Shown: positions 8,105 through 15,927 of the stretch, piece after piece | Numbering within the stretch: position 1 is the stretch's first letter | How the letters are laid out: each line of letters begins with the position of its first letter | NCBI GenBank assembly: GCA_964511185.1 | Contig: CAZEDU010000081.1 | Span: 1 to 23,184, forward strand | DNA length: 23,184 nucleotides | Source: CAZEDU01 sp964511185 | GTDB lineage: Bacteria; Myxococcota; Myxococcia; Myxococcales; Myxococcaceae | Direction: 5' to 3' | Notes under the pieces: model-generated | The model's input: only the letters and a program-made list of their open reading frames with translations | Told to the model about the DNA's origin: nothing | The model's database searches: none | Made by a program: the position numbers and the translations under genes

Positions 8105-9448
8105 ATGACCCGCGCCCTTTCGTCGCGCCCGCCGCGTGAAGACCTGGTGTTACAGGCCTGCCTCGAAGCCTATGGCGCGGTCCGCCACGAGGGCCGGCTG
8201 GCCGACCGCGCGCTCGACTTCACCTTGCGGCACAAGAAGCACCTGTACGCGAACGAGCGGCGCGCGGTGGCCGAGCGGGTGTACGCGCTGCTGCGACGGC
8301 AGCGGACCGTCGACTATCTGCTGGAGCGCTCGCGCCCAGGCTGGTCGAGCCTACCGACCAGCCGCCAAGACGCGCTGCGGCTCGCGGCGGCGCGGGTGCT
8401 GCTCGGTGAGGAAGCCCCACCGGTAGCGAAGGACTCGAAGCTCTCGGCCGAAGACGCGGCGGCGCTAAAAGCGCTGCCCCAAGCCGCGCGCGCGCTCGAG
8501 GCGCTCCCGCCCGCCGAGCGCTTCGCGATCGCCGCCTCCTTGCCCGACTTCCTGGCCGAGAAGCTCCGCGCGCAGCTCGGCGCCGAAGCCGAGGCGGCCG
8601 CCGAAGCGATGAACGAGCGGGCGCCGCTCCACGCGCGCGTCAACCCGCTCAAGCGCGATCGGGACGCGCTCCTGACGTTGCTCGAATCCGAAGGCGTGAA
8701 GGCCACGCCGACCGCGCTGTCCCCTTTCGGCGTGACCTTGGACACGCGGATCAACGCCTTCTCGCTCGAGAGCTTCAAGTCGGGCGCGTTCGAGCTCCAG
8801 GACGAAGGGTCGCAGCTGCTGGGCATGCTGGTCGACGCGCCGCCGACCAAGGTGGTCGACGCGTGCGCCGGCGCCGGCGGGAAGACGTTGCAGCTCGCGG
8901 CGCAGATGAAGAACCGCGGCGAGCTGTTCGCGCTCGACATCGACGCGCGGCGGATGGAGGACTTGAAGAAGCGCGCGCGGCGGGCGGGCGTCCACAACGT
9001 GCGCATTCGCACGATTCCCAACGGGCCCGAGGCGACCGAGGCGCTGGCGGACCTGCTCGGCAAGGCCGATCGCGTCCTGGTCGACGCGCCGTGCAGCGGC
9101 TCGGGGACCTACCGCCGCAAGCCCGACGCGCGCTACCGGCTCACGCCGCAAGACCTGTCGATGCACGTCGAGCGGCAGAAGCGGCTGCTCGCCCAGTTCT
9201 CTGCGTTGGTGAAGCCGGGCGGCCGGCTCATCTACGGCACCTGCAGCGTCCTCCGCGAGGAGAACGAAGCGGTCGTCGAGCACTTCCTCGCCGCGCACCG
9301 CGACTTCTCGTCGAAGCCCATCTCCGAGGTCATCGGCGAGGCGCTGGCGGCGAAGGTCGCGACGAACGGCTTCCTTCGCCTGTTCCCTCACCGCCACGGC
9401 ACCGACGGCTTCTTCGGTGCCGTGCTCGTGCGCGCGAAGGCAGGCTGA
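8105..9448 (+). CDS. 16S rRNA cytosine-C5 methyltransferase, RsmB-type
   Basis: A 447-residue SAM-dependent RNA m5C methyltransferase. Residues about 12-100 look like the NusB-like RNA-binding domain (RADRAL-type helices with YANERRAVAERVYALLRR). The catalytic domain has the SAM motif DACAGAGGKT (252-261), LDID (277-280), DAPCSGSG with Cys330 (motif IV, release cysteine) and GTCSVLREENE with Cys380 (motif VI, nucleophile). By family knowledge RsmB methylates C967 of 16S rRNA; related NOL1/NOP2/sun enzymes modify other sites, so I leave the symbol blank. A non-conserved Ala/Glu-rich insert lies at about 100-165. Its TGA stop abuts the stop of pal on the other strand, with no room for a terminator. 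Confidence 0.92.
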   Translation: MTRALSSRPPREDLVLQACLEAYGAVRHEGRLADRALDFTLRHKKHLYANERRAVAERVYALLRRQRTVDYLLERSRPGWSSLPTSRQDALRLAAARVLLGEEAPPVAKDSKLSAEDAAALKALPQAARALEALPPAERFAIAASLPDFLAEKLRAQLGAEAEAAAEAMNERAPLHARVNPLKRDRDALLTLLESEGVKATPTALSPFGVTLDTRINAFSLESFKSGAFELQDEGSQLLGMLVDAPPTKVVDACAGAGGKTLQLAAQMKNRGELFALDIDARRMEDLKKRARRAGVHNVRIRTIPNGPEATEALADLLGKADRVLVDAPCSGSGTYRRKPDARYRLTPQDLSMHVERQKRLLAQFSALVKPGGRLIYGTCSVLREENEAVVEHFLAAHRDFSSKPISEVIGEALAAKVATNGFLRLFPHRHGTDGFFGAVLVRAKAG

Positions 9449-9949
9449 TCAGTCGGCGAAGCCGATCGCGTCCCTGGCGATCGGGTGCAGCTCGTCGCGG
9501 CGATTCTGGGCCCACGCCGCCTCGTCGTTTCCTTCCTGCGCGGGGTCCTCGGCGCCGTAGCTGACCGTCTCGATGCGCTCCCCGTCGATCCCCAGCGCCA
9601 CCAGGTAGGCGCGCGCGATGTCGGCGCGCTTCTGCCCGAGCGCGAGGTTGTACTCGGCGGTGCCGCGCTCGTCGCAGTGCCCCGCGATGCGAATCGACGC
9701 CCAGGGACGCGGCTTGAGCGCCTTGGCCACCACGTGGAGCTGGTTCTGCGCGTGCTCGGTGAGCGTGGAGTCGTCGAAGTCGAAGTGCAGCGTGGCGCCG
9801 CGGAGGATCTTGGCGAGCACCTCCTGCTCCGACGGCGGCTCCACCACGACGGTGGTGGTCTCGCGAACGACCTCGAGCGGCTGGGCCACCTTCTTCGCGC
9901 ACCCGAGCGCGAACGTGGCCAGCACGGCAGCGATGAACAATCCCTTCAT
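9449..9949 (-). CDS. pal: Peptidoglycan-associated lipoprotein (Pal), OmpA-like
   Basis: A 166-residue outer-membrane lipoprotein that binds peptidoglycan and normally works with TolB in the Tol-Pal system. A signal peptide ends in the lipobox ALGC, giving lipidated Cys17 followed by Ala, which is compatible with outer-membrane sorting. The OmpA-like domain (about 50-160) shows HFDFDDSTLTEHA, the signature GHCDERGTAEYNLALGQKRA with Asp93 and Arg109, and the tail NRRDELH. I chose ATG 9949 because GGAGGG precedes it at good spacing and a signal peptide follows; a longer frame has neither. No tol genes are in this window. Confidence 0.93.
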   Translation of the reverse strand: MKGLFIAAVLATFALGCAKKVAQPLEVVRETTTVVVEPPSEQEVLAKILRGATLHFDFDDSTLTEHAQNQLHVVAKALKPRPWASIRIAGHCDERGTAEYNLALGQKRADIARAYLVALGIDGERIETVSYGAEDPAQEGNDEAAWAQNRRDELHPIARDAIGFAD

Positions 9950-10053
9950 GGTTCCCTCCCCTGGTTTGGGCGTAGCGGTCGCTACAAGGTGCCACAGCGG
10001 TGGATCGACACAATTTTCTGGCCGGGATCGGTCTGCTAAGGCGCTGCCGACCC
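9950..10053. promoter_or_regulatory. Divergent intergenic region pal / ABC transporter, with an inverted repeat
   Basis: This 104-base spacer contains GTAGCG-GT-CGCTAC at 9972-9985, a perfect 6-base inverted repeat that could be an operator for either gene. I see no Fur-box-like sequence and no clear -35/-10 pair. Calling it an operator is inference. Confidence 0.3.
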
Positions 10054-11082
10054 ATGCGGACGCCCTTGTTCTTGCTCTGGCTCGTCGCCCTCGCGGGCTG
10101 CCGCATCGAGACCGCCTCACCGCGGCCCGCCGAGGGCGCGCCAGGCGAAGGCGAGCACCCCCGAGGAGAGGTCTGGGTCTACACCTCCATGTACCGGCCG
10201 GTGCTGGAGGCCCTGGAGCCCGCGCTGAAGGCCGAGCTGCCCGAGGTGACGGTGCGCTGGACGCAAGGCGGCAGCGAGAAGATCGCGCAGCGGCTCGAGG
10301 CCGAGCTGGCCGCCGGCGCCACCCAGGCCGACCTGCTCGTCACCAGCGACCCGTTCCTGTACCGCCGCTACAAGGACGAGGGCCGGTGGCTCCCCTACGC
10401 CTCTTCGCACGTGCTGCGCGTACCGCGGGCGCTGGTCGACCTCGACGCGGCGTACGCCGCCTGCCGCGTCAGCACGCTGGTGCTGGTGCATCGCCAAGGC
10501 ACCCCTTCCCCCCGCCGGTTCGACGCGCTCACCGCGCCCGAGTGGAGAGGGGCGGTGGCGCTGGGCGACCCGCTCACCTCGGGCACCAGCTTCACCTGGT
10601 CGGTGTTCTCGTACCGCGCGCACGGCGAGGGCTACTTCCAGAAGCTGCGCGCGAACGGAGCGCAGCTCGCCGGCGGCAACGCGGCGGTGCTGCAGAAGGT
10701 CGAGTCGGGGGAGGCGCGCGTCGGGGTGCTGCTGCTCGAAAACGCGCTCGCCGCGCGGGCCCGCGGGAGCCCGATCGAGATCGTCTACCCCGAAGACGGC
10801 GCGGTGACGGTGCCCGGCTACGTCGCGATCTTCCGGTCGAGCCGCAACCGGGTCGCCGCGCGCGCGGTGTACGACTTCCTCCTGTCGCCGCGCGGCCAGC
10901 AGCTCATCGTCGAGGCGGGTGACATGCACGCGGCCGATCCTCGGTGGAGCGGGCCCCGCGGCGAGCCAGGGCTCGACGCGCTGCTCGAGCGCGCCCAGCC
11001 GTGGACCGACGAGGTGCTCGAGACCGGCGTCCGCGACGGCGAGCGCATCAAGGCGGCCTTTCGGCGGGCGTTCCTCCAATGA
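10054..11082 (+). CDS. ABC transporter substrate-binding lipoprotein (ferric-iron type)
   Basis: A 342-residue extracellular solute-binding protein. ATG 10054 is followed by a signal peptide ending in LAGC, so lipidated Cys16 tethers it to a membrane; the longer frame from 10000 has no such sense. VWVYTSMYRPVLEALEPAL and the run beginning GGSEKIAQRLEAE match the start of family-1 binding proteins, and VYDFLLSPRGQQLI the conserved C-terminal end. The following permease (two fused membrane halves) and ATPase are of the FbpB/FbpC type, so Fe3+ is the leading guess; 2-aminoethylphosphonate or other anions are alternatives. Its stop overlaps the permease start as ATGA. Confidence 0.87.
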   Translation: MRTPLFLLWLVALAGCRIETASPRPAEGAPGEGEHPRGEVWVYTSMYRPVLEALEPALKAELPEVTVRWTQGGSEKIAQRLEAELAAGATQADLLVTSDPFLYRRYKDEGRWLPYASSHVLRVPRALVDLDAAYAACRVSTLVLVHRQGTPSPRRFDALTAPEWRGAVALGDPLTSGTSFTWSVFSYRAHGEGYFQKLRANGAQLAGGNAAVLQKVESGEARVGVLLLENALAARARGSPIEIVYPEDGAVTVPGYVAIFRSSRNRVAARAVYDFLLSPRGQQLIVEAGDMHAADPRWSGPRGEPGLDALLERAQPWTDEVLETGVRDGERIKAAFRRAFLQ

Positions 11083-12734
11083 CCCGCCGCCTCGCGCTGC
11101 CGGCGCTCGCGCTCGCCCCGCTCCTCTTCTTCGCGCTCGGACCGGTGCTCCTGCTGCTCGCGCGTTCCGTGGGCGCGCTCGGGGCCGCGGGGCTGTCCGA
11201 GCTGTGGACGGCGGGCAACCGCCTGGCCACGCTCCATACGGTGCTCGTCTCGACCGGCGCGGCGTCGTTCGCGCTCTGCCTCGCGACGCCGCTGGCGCTG
11301 CTCTTGGCGCGCACCGACGTCCCTTCCCGCCGCGTGCTCCTGGCGCTCTTCACCTTGCCGACCGCGGTCCCGCCCTTCATCTGGGGCATGGGGTGGGTGA
11401 GCCTGGCGAGCCCGCGCGCCGGGTACCTCGCGCGCTGGTGGGGTGAAGGCGCCGTCGACATCTACGGCGCGGGGGGAATCGTCTTCGTGCTCGGCGCGGC
11501 GGGGCTGCCGCTGGTGCTTTTGCCGGGGGTGGCGGCGCTCTCGCGCATCGACCCGGCGCTGGAAGAAGCAGCCCGCATCGCCGGCGCGGGTCCCCTCTCC
11601 ACGCTCTTGCACGTGTCTTACCCGCTGGCCCTGCCCTCGCTCCTGTCGGGCGCGGCGCTGGTGTTCCTCTTCGCGGCTTCGGCCTTCGGCGTGCCACACC
11701 TGCTCGGCATCGGCGCGAGCCCTCCGATGGAGGTGCTCACCACCCGCATCTTCGGGCAGCTGCTCTTGGGCGGGCCGGAGCACTTCGCGCGGGCGGTGGC
11801 GCTCTCGAGCGTGCTGCTCGTGCTCGCGACCGCGGTCGGCGCGTTGGGCGAGCGGCTGGCGCGCGCGGGTCGGGTGCGCGTCCCCGCCGGGAAGGGGCTC
11901 GCCGTCCGGCGGCTGCCGCTCGGCCGCTGGCGCTGGCCGTTGGGCGGCGCGCTCTGGATCATCGCGCTCGTGCTCATCTTGCTGCCGCTGGCGGCGGTCT
12001 TCTTCACCTCGCTGCAGACCCGCTTCGGCGCGCCGCTGGAGCTCTCCAGCCTGACCGCGCGCCACTGGACCGCGGCGCTGCACGACGACGGCACGTGGCG
12101 GGCGCTCGGCCGCAGCGTCGCGCTCGCCGCGGGCGCCGCGCTCGTCATCGTCGGGCTGGGGCTGCTGCTCGCCTTGGTCCGGCGCGCGCAGCCGCGATTC
12201 GGCGGCTGGGTGGAGTCGCTCGCCGCCTGGCCCTACGCGGTGCCAGGAACGGTGCTCGCGATGTCTCTGTTGGTCGCCTTCTCGCGCGACCTTCGCTTCG
12301 TCGCGTTCGATCGCGTCGCGTTCGTGCTCGCGCTGGCGAACAGCCTGTGGCTCGTCGGCGTCGCCTACGCCGCCAAGCACCTGGTGTTCGGCGTGCGCAA
12401 CGCGTCCGATGGGCTCCGGCAGCTCGACCCCGCGCTGACCGAAGCCGCGCGGCTCAGCGGGGCCGGGCCGGCGCGCGCCTTCGTGGACGTGACGTTGCCG
12501 CTCCTCCAGCCCGCGTTGGCGGCGGCGTTCGTGCTCGCCTTCCTGACCTGCACCACCGAGCTCACCATGTCGGTGCTCTTGCTTCCCCCGGGCGTCGATC
12601 TGCTCGGCACCCTCCTCTTCGAGCTTCAGACGTACGCCGACCCGAACCGCGCGGCGGTGCTCGCGTGCTTCTTCGTCGTCTGGGTGGTGGTGCTGCTGGC
12701 GCTGTTGGCCATGCTCCGGCGAGGTGCCAAGTGA
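11079..12734 (+). CDS. ABC transporter permease, double-domain (FbpB-like)
   Basis: A 551-residue inner-membrane permease made of two homologous halves with about twelve hydrophobic helices. Each half ends in an EAA loop that contacts the ATPase: EAARIAGAG at 163-171 and EAARLSGAG at 455-463, each followed by a PL-rich segment. This duplicated layout is typical of ferric-iron importers (FbpB/SfuB/AfuB) and of ThiP. ATG 11079 overlaps the binding-protein stop (ATGA), and the TGA stop overlaps the GTG start of the ATPase gene, so the three are translated in a coupled series. Substrate is inferred from the family only. Confidence 0.92.
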   Translation: MTRRLALPALALAPLLFFALGPVLLLLARSVGALGAAGLSELWTAGNRLATLHTVLVSTGAASFALCLATPLALLLARTDVPSRRVLLALFTLPTAVPPFIWGMGWVSLASPRAGYLARWWGEGAVDIYGAGGIVFVLGAAGLPLVLLPGVAALSRIDPALEEAARIAGAGPLSTLLHVSYPLALPSLLSGAALVFLFAASAFGVPHLLGIGASPPMEVLTTRIFGQLLLGGPEHFARAVALSSVLLVLATAVGALGERLARAGRVRVPAGKGLAVRRLPLGRWRWPLGGALWIIALVLILLPLAAVFFTSLQTRFGAPLELSSLTARHWTAALHDDGTWRALGRSVALAAGAALVIVGLGLLLALVRRAQPRFGGWVESLAAWPYAVPGTVLAMSLLVAFSRDLRFVAFDRVAFVLALANSLWLVGVAYAAKHLVFGVRNASDGLRQLDPALTEAARLSGAGPARAFVDVTLPLLQPALAAAFVLAFLTCTTELTMSVLLLPPGVDLLGTLLFELQTYADPNRAAVLACFFVVWVVVLLALLAMLRRGAK

Positions 12735-13756
12735 GCCTCGAGCTGGAAGACCTGGAGAAGCGCTACGGGACGACCGCTGTGGTGCGCGGTGTGAGCCTGC
12801 GCGTCCGGGCCGGCGAGCTGGTGTCGCTGCTGGGTCCGTCCGGCTGCGGCAAGACGACGACGCTGCGCGCGGTGGCGGGCCTGGAGCGACCGGACGCAGG
12901 TCGCATTTCGATTGACGGGCGGGTGGTCGACGGTCCGGGCGTGCACGTGCCTCCCGAGGCGCGCAAGCTCGGCATGGTGTTCCAGAGCTACGCCGTCTGG
13001 CCCCACAAGCGCGTGCGGGAGAACGTCGCCTACCCGCTGCAGCGTCAGGGGGTGCGCGGCGCCGAGCTGAGCCGCCGCGTCGACGAAGCGCTGGGCTGGG
13101 TGCGCCTGTCCGCGTTCGCCGAGCGGCTCCCGCACGCGCTCTCCGGCGGGCAGCGGCAGCGGGTGGCGCTCGCGCGGGCGTTGGTGAGCCGGCCGCGGGT
13201 GCTCCTGCTCGACGAGCCCTTGTCGAACTTGGACGCCGCGCTGAAAGAGGAGCTGCGGGCCGAGCTGGCCGCGCTGCGCAACCGGCTCGAGATGACGCTC
13301 TTGTACGTGACGCATGATCAAGCCGAGGCGCTCGCGCTGTCCGACCGCGTGGCGGTGATGAACCACGGCGTGCTCGAGCAGGTCGACACCCCCGAGCGGC
13401 TCTATCTGGATCCCGCCACTCCGTTCGTCGCCGGCTTCGTCGGCGGCGCCAACGTGCTCGAAGGTCGGGTGGAGGGGCGGGCGCTCCTGGTCGACGGCGC
13501 CCGCTTCGCGCTCCCCGACGGGCTCGACGCACCGCCCGGCCGGGTGAAGCTCATCGTCCGGCCGGAGGACTTCGAGCTGTCGGAGCATGGCACCGCGCTG
13601 ACGCTCTCCGCGCGCCTCTTCCTCGGTCAGGCCGTCGAGTACCGCTTCCCGCTCGGCGACCGCCTGCTGCGACTGCTCGGGCCGGCGCGACCGGCGCGCG
13701 TCGGAGAGTCGCTCAAGCTGCGCATTCGCCGCGCTAAGGTCTTCTCGAACCCATGA
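12731..13756 (+). CDS. ABC transporter ATP-binding protein (FbpC/PotA type)
   Basis: A 341-residue ATPase that powers the preceding permease. It has Walker A GPSGCGKTT (35-43), Q-loop Gln85 in FQSYAVWPH, signature LSGGQ (137-141), Walker B LLLDEP with Asp161-Glu162 and the switch His195 in YVTHD. The C-terminal part after about 240 is a TOBE-like regulatory domain. The start is GTG 12731 within GTGA, overlapping the permease stop; the frame upstream is open but makes no protein sense. In-line order binding protein, permease, ATPase matches fbpABC. Confidence 0.93.
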   Translation: MSLELEDLEKRYGTTAVVRGVSLRVRAGELVSLLGPSGCGKTTTLRAVAGLERPDAGRISIDGRVVDGPGVHVPPEARKLGMVFQSYAVWPHKRVRENVAYPLQRQGVRGAELSRRVDEALGWVRLSAFAERLPHALSGGQRQRVALARALVSRPRVLLLDEPLSNLDAALKEELRAELAALRNRLEMTLLYVTHDQAEALALSDRVAVMNHGVLEQVDTPERLYLDPATPFVAGFVGGANVLEGRVEGRALLVDGARFALPDGLDAPPGRVKLIVRPEDFELSEHGTALTLSARLFLGQAVEYRFPLGDRLLRLLGPARPARVGESLKLRIRRAKVFSNP

Positions 13757-14634
13757 ACCGACGCAGCCTCTTCGTCTTCCTCGCCCTCTCCTTCGGCCTC
13801 GCGTGGCTCGTCACGCTGCCGCTCTGGCTTTCCCCCCGCGGCATCAAGCACCCGGCGGCGACCTTCGTCCTGATGGGCATGATGCTCACGCCGAGCATCG
13901 CGACCTTCGTCGTGACCCGCTTCGTCGAGCGCGAGCCCGCATTGAAGACCGCCACGGGCCTGGTGCTCGGCCGGCGTTGGGGGTGGTACTGGGCCTTCGC
14001 GTGGCTCGCCTTTCCCGCCATGGCCATCGCGGCGCCGTTCGTCGGCGCGCTCTTCGGCGTCTATGAGCTCGACCTCGTCCACCTGAGCGGCTTCCGCGCC
14101 CTCCTCGCGGCGGCGCCCCAAGGCGGGCAGCTGCTCGACAAGCTGCCGGTGCACCTGCTCGTCGCCTTGCAGCTCGCGGCCGTCCCGCTGGCCCCGCTGC
14201 TGAACGCGCCCTTCGCCTTCGGGGAGGAGTGGGGCTGGCGCGGGTACCTGTTGCCCAAGCTGCTCCCGCTCGGACAGTGGCCCGCGCTCGTGCTCAGCGG
14301 GGCGATTTGGGGGCTGTGGCACGCGCCCGCGATTCTCCTTGGCCACAACTACCCGAACCGGCCCGTGCTGGGCGTCGGCATGATGGTGCTCTTCTGCATC
14401 CTCATCGGGGTGCTGCTCGGCTGGACCCGGCTCGCGACCGGGAGCGTCTGGCCCGCGGTGATCGCCCACGGCGCCATCAACGGATCCGCCGGCGTCGCAT
14501 TGCTGTTCGGCAAGGAAGGGGCCGCCTTCGATCCCTTCCAGGCCGGGCTCACCGGTTGGTCTGGCTGGCTGCTCCCCGCGCTCGTCGTGCTCGTGCTCGT
14601 CGCCACCCAGAGGCTTCCGGTTCGATCGACCTGA
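13753..14634 (+). CDS. CPBP (CAAX/Abi) family intramembrane metalloprotease
   Basis: A 293-residue polytopic membrane protein with about eight hydrophobic segments. It carries the three CPBP motifs: EEWGWRG (158-164, Glu158/Glu159 and Arg163), GLWH with His190, and HGAIN with His239 and Asn243, as in Rce1-type glutamate proteases. Bacterial members process or inactivate membrane or secreted peptides, but the substrate here is unknown. ATG 13753 overlaps the stop of the ATPase gene (ATGA), so it is the fourth cistron of the transporter operon. That linkage is the only clue to its role. Its stop lies ten bases from that of the convergent gene. Confidence 0.9.
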   Translation: MNRRSLFVFLALSFGLAWLVTLPLWLSPRGIKHPAATFVLMGMMLTPSIATFVVTRFVEREPALKTATGLVLGRRWGWYWAFAWLAFPAMAIAAPFVGALFGVYELDLVHLSGFRALLAAAPQGGQLLDKLPVHLLVALQLAAVPLAPLLNAPFAFGEEWGWRGYLLPKLLPLGQWPALVLSGAIWGLWHAPAILLGHNYPNRPVLGVGMMVLFCILIGVLLGWTRLATGSVWPAVIAHGAINGSAGVALLFGKEGAAFDPFQAGLTGWSGWLLPALVVLVLVATQRLPVRST

Positions 14635-14644
14635 AGGACCCTCC

Positions 14645-15349
14645 TCACCCCTCCGAGTCGACCGCTGCCTCGAGCGCCGGGAGCAGCAAACTGTTCGGAT
14701 ATCGCTGTCGAAATGCTTCGAGCGCCCGGCGGGCGAGCTCACGCTCGCCGGTGCTCAAGTGCACTTGAATCAGCAGGCTGTCGCGCTCTTCGCGCAGCTG
14801 GCCGCCCGGAAAGCGACGGGCGTGCTCCTGCAACGGAGCGAGCGCCAGCGACGCCTCGCGCCGCAAGAGCGCCGACCGCGCGCGCTCGAGCAGGCGCCGC
14901 TCCTCCGCCAAGTGCTCCACCGGCGCAGCGGCAGGCGCCTTGGCGGCCTTCGGCTTCGACACCCTTCCCGGGTCGGGCGCCGGAGGCGCTTCGACGACCT
15001 CCGGGGCCGATGGTGCCGGAGGGGGCGCGACGAGGACGACCGGGGGGGGAGGCGGGCGTCGCCGCTGGAGCTCGCGCTGCACGACGACACCGCCCGCTCC
15101 GCCCGCCGCGAAGGCCGCGACCGACGTGTAGACGCCCCACTTCCCCAGCGCGGCCTTCCAACCGAAGGACGCAGCGGGCGACACAGCGCCTGCCGCCGTC
15201 GCGACGAGCCCCGCCGCGGCGAGCGCGCCGATCTCCGAGCGCAACGCGTCGAGCGTGGCTGCTTCGAGGTGATCGGGCGGCTCGGGCGGCTGCGCCAACG
15301 CGAGCAGTTGCTCGAGCTCGGACGAGAGCGGCTCCAACTCGCTTTTCAT
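14645..15349 (-). CDS. One-TM protein with Pro-rich linker and TPR-like tail; candidate anti-sigma partner
   Basis: A 234-residue protein with no family I can name. Residues 1-65 are an acidic/alanine-rich, probably cytosolic segment beginning MKSELEPLSSELEQLLALA. A membrane helix at about 72-90 is Gly/Ala-rich. Residues 98-128 are proline-rich, likely spanning the periplasm. The C-terminal part (147-230) is helical and TPR-like: ERARSALLRREASLALAPL, then HARRFPGGQLREERD, then a segment ending RQRYPNS. ATG 15349 overlaps the stop of the ECF sigma gene (ATGA). Position directly after the sigma factor and a single TM helix suggest an anti-sigma or co-sensor role; that is inference. I recall similarly built proteins after ECF sigma genes in other Myxococcota, but could not check. 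Confidence 0.75.
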   Translation of the reverse strand: MKSELEPLSSELEQLLALAQPPEPPDHLEAATLDALRSEIGALAAAGLVATAAGAVSPAASFGWKAALGKWGVYTSVAAFAAGGAGGVVVQRELQRRRPPPPPVVLVAPPPAPSAPEVVEAPPAPDPGRVSKPKAAKAPAAAPVEHLAEERRLLERARSALLRREASLALAPLQEHARRFPGGQLREERDSLLIQVHLSTGERELARRALEAFRQRYPNSLLLPALEAAVDSEG

Positions 15350-15927
15350 GGCATCCCCCGCAGCAGTCGAAGTTGCTTCACCGCGCTGGCCAGCTGCTCA
15401 CGCGCCAAACGCAAGCGCGAGTACGTCGTCGGCACGCCCGCCCCCATCGCTTCGGCGATCTCGGGCACGGTCATGCCTTCGAGCTCGTGCATCACGAACA
15501 CCGCGCGCTTGACGGTGTCGAGCCGAGCGAGCGCGTCGTCGAGCAGCTGCCGCGCTTGTTGGCGGGCGATCTCCTCGTCGAGCGCGAGCCCGCCCGACTC
15601 GATCTGCTCGCCTTCTTCTTCGCCCACCTCGCGCTGGTGAAAGCGGAGCCGCCGATGGTCGGCCGCGATGCGCCACGCGATTCCGCGCAACCACGCCTTC
15701 GCCGAACACGAAGGGTCGTAGGTGTGAAAGCGACGGAACGCGGTGAGGAACACGTCGTGTGTGAGGTCGTCGGCCCAGCTGCCGCGCGCCCCGAGCTGGT
15801 AGAGGAACTTCCAGACGCTGCGAAATTCGGCGCGGTAGAGCGCTTCGAACGCCTCGAGTGAAGCCGGTGGGCTGGGCGGAGCGGCCTCATCCATCGCTGG
15901 CATATGGGTCAAGGCCGGCGAAACCAT
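15346..15927 (-). CDS. ECF-type sigma-70 family RNA polymerase sigma factor
   Basis: A 193-residue sigma factor from ATG 15927, which overlaps the upstream stop as TGATG; later ATGs at 15903 and 15894 would drop 8 or 11 residues. Region 2 (about 26-95) has WKFLYQLGARG, DDLTHDVFLTAFRRF and WLRGIAWRIAADHRR. Region 4 (about 128-185) has ALARLDTVKRAVFVMHELEG and a helix-turn-helix around TVPEIAEAMGAGVPTTYSRL. The spacer between them (96-127) is acidic. There is no region 3, as expected for ECF factors. It sits between an outer-membrane-type protein and a one-TM protein, so it probably responds to an envelope signal. Confidence 0.93.
   Translation of the reverse strand: MVSPALTHMPAMDEAAPPSPPASLEAFEALYRAEFRSVWKFLYQLGARGSWADDLTHDVFLTAFRRFHTYDPSCSAKAWLRGIAWRIAADHRRLRFHQREVGEEEGEQIESGGLALDEEIARQQARQLLDDALARLDTVKRAVFVMHELEGMTVPEIAEAMGAGVPTTYSRLRLAREQLASAVKQLRLLRGMP

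Noticed and set aside
10818..13532. A 904-codon open frame on the minus strand, antisense to the ABC transporter genes
   Set aside because: Its translation is Arg/Ala/Gly/His-rich low complexity with no domain, while the plus-strand frames carry clear ABC motifs. It is a high-GC shadow.
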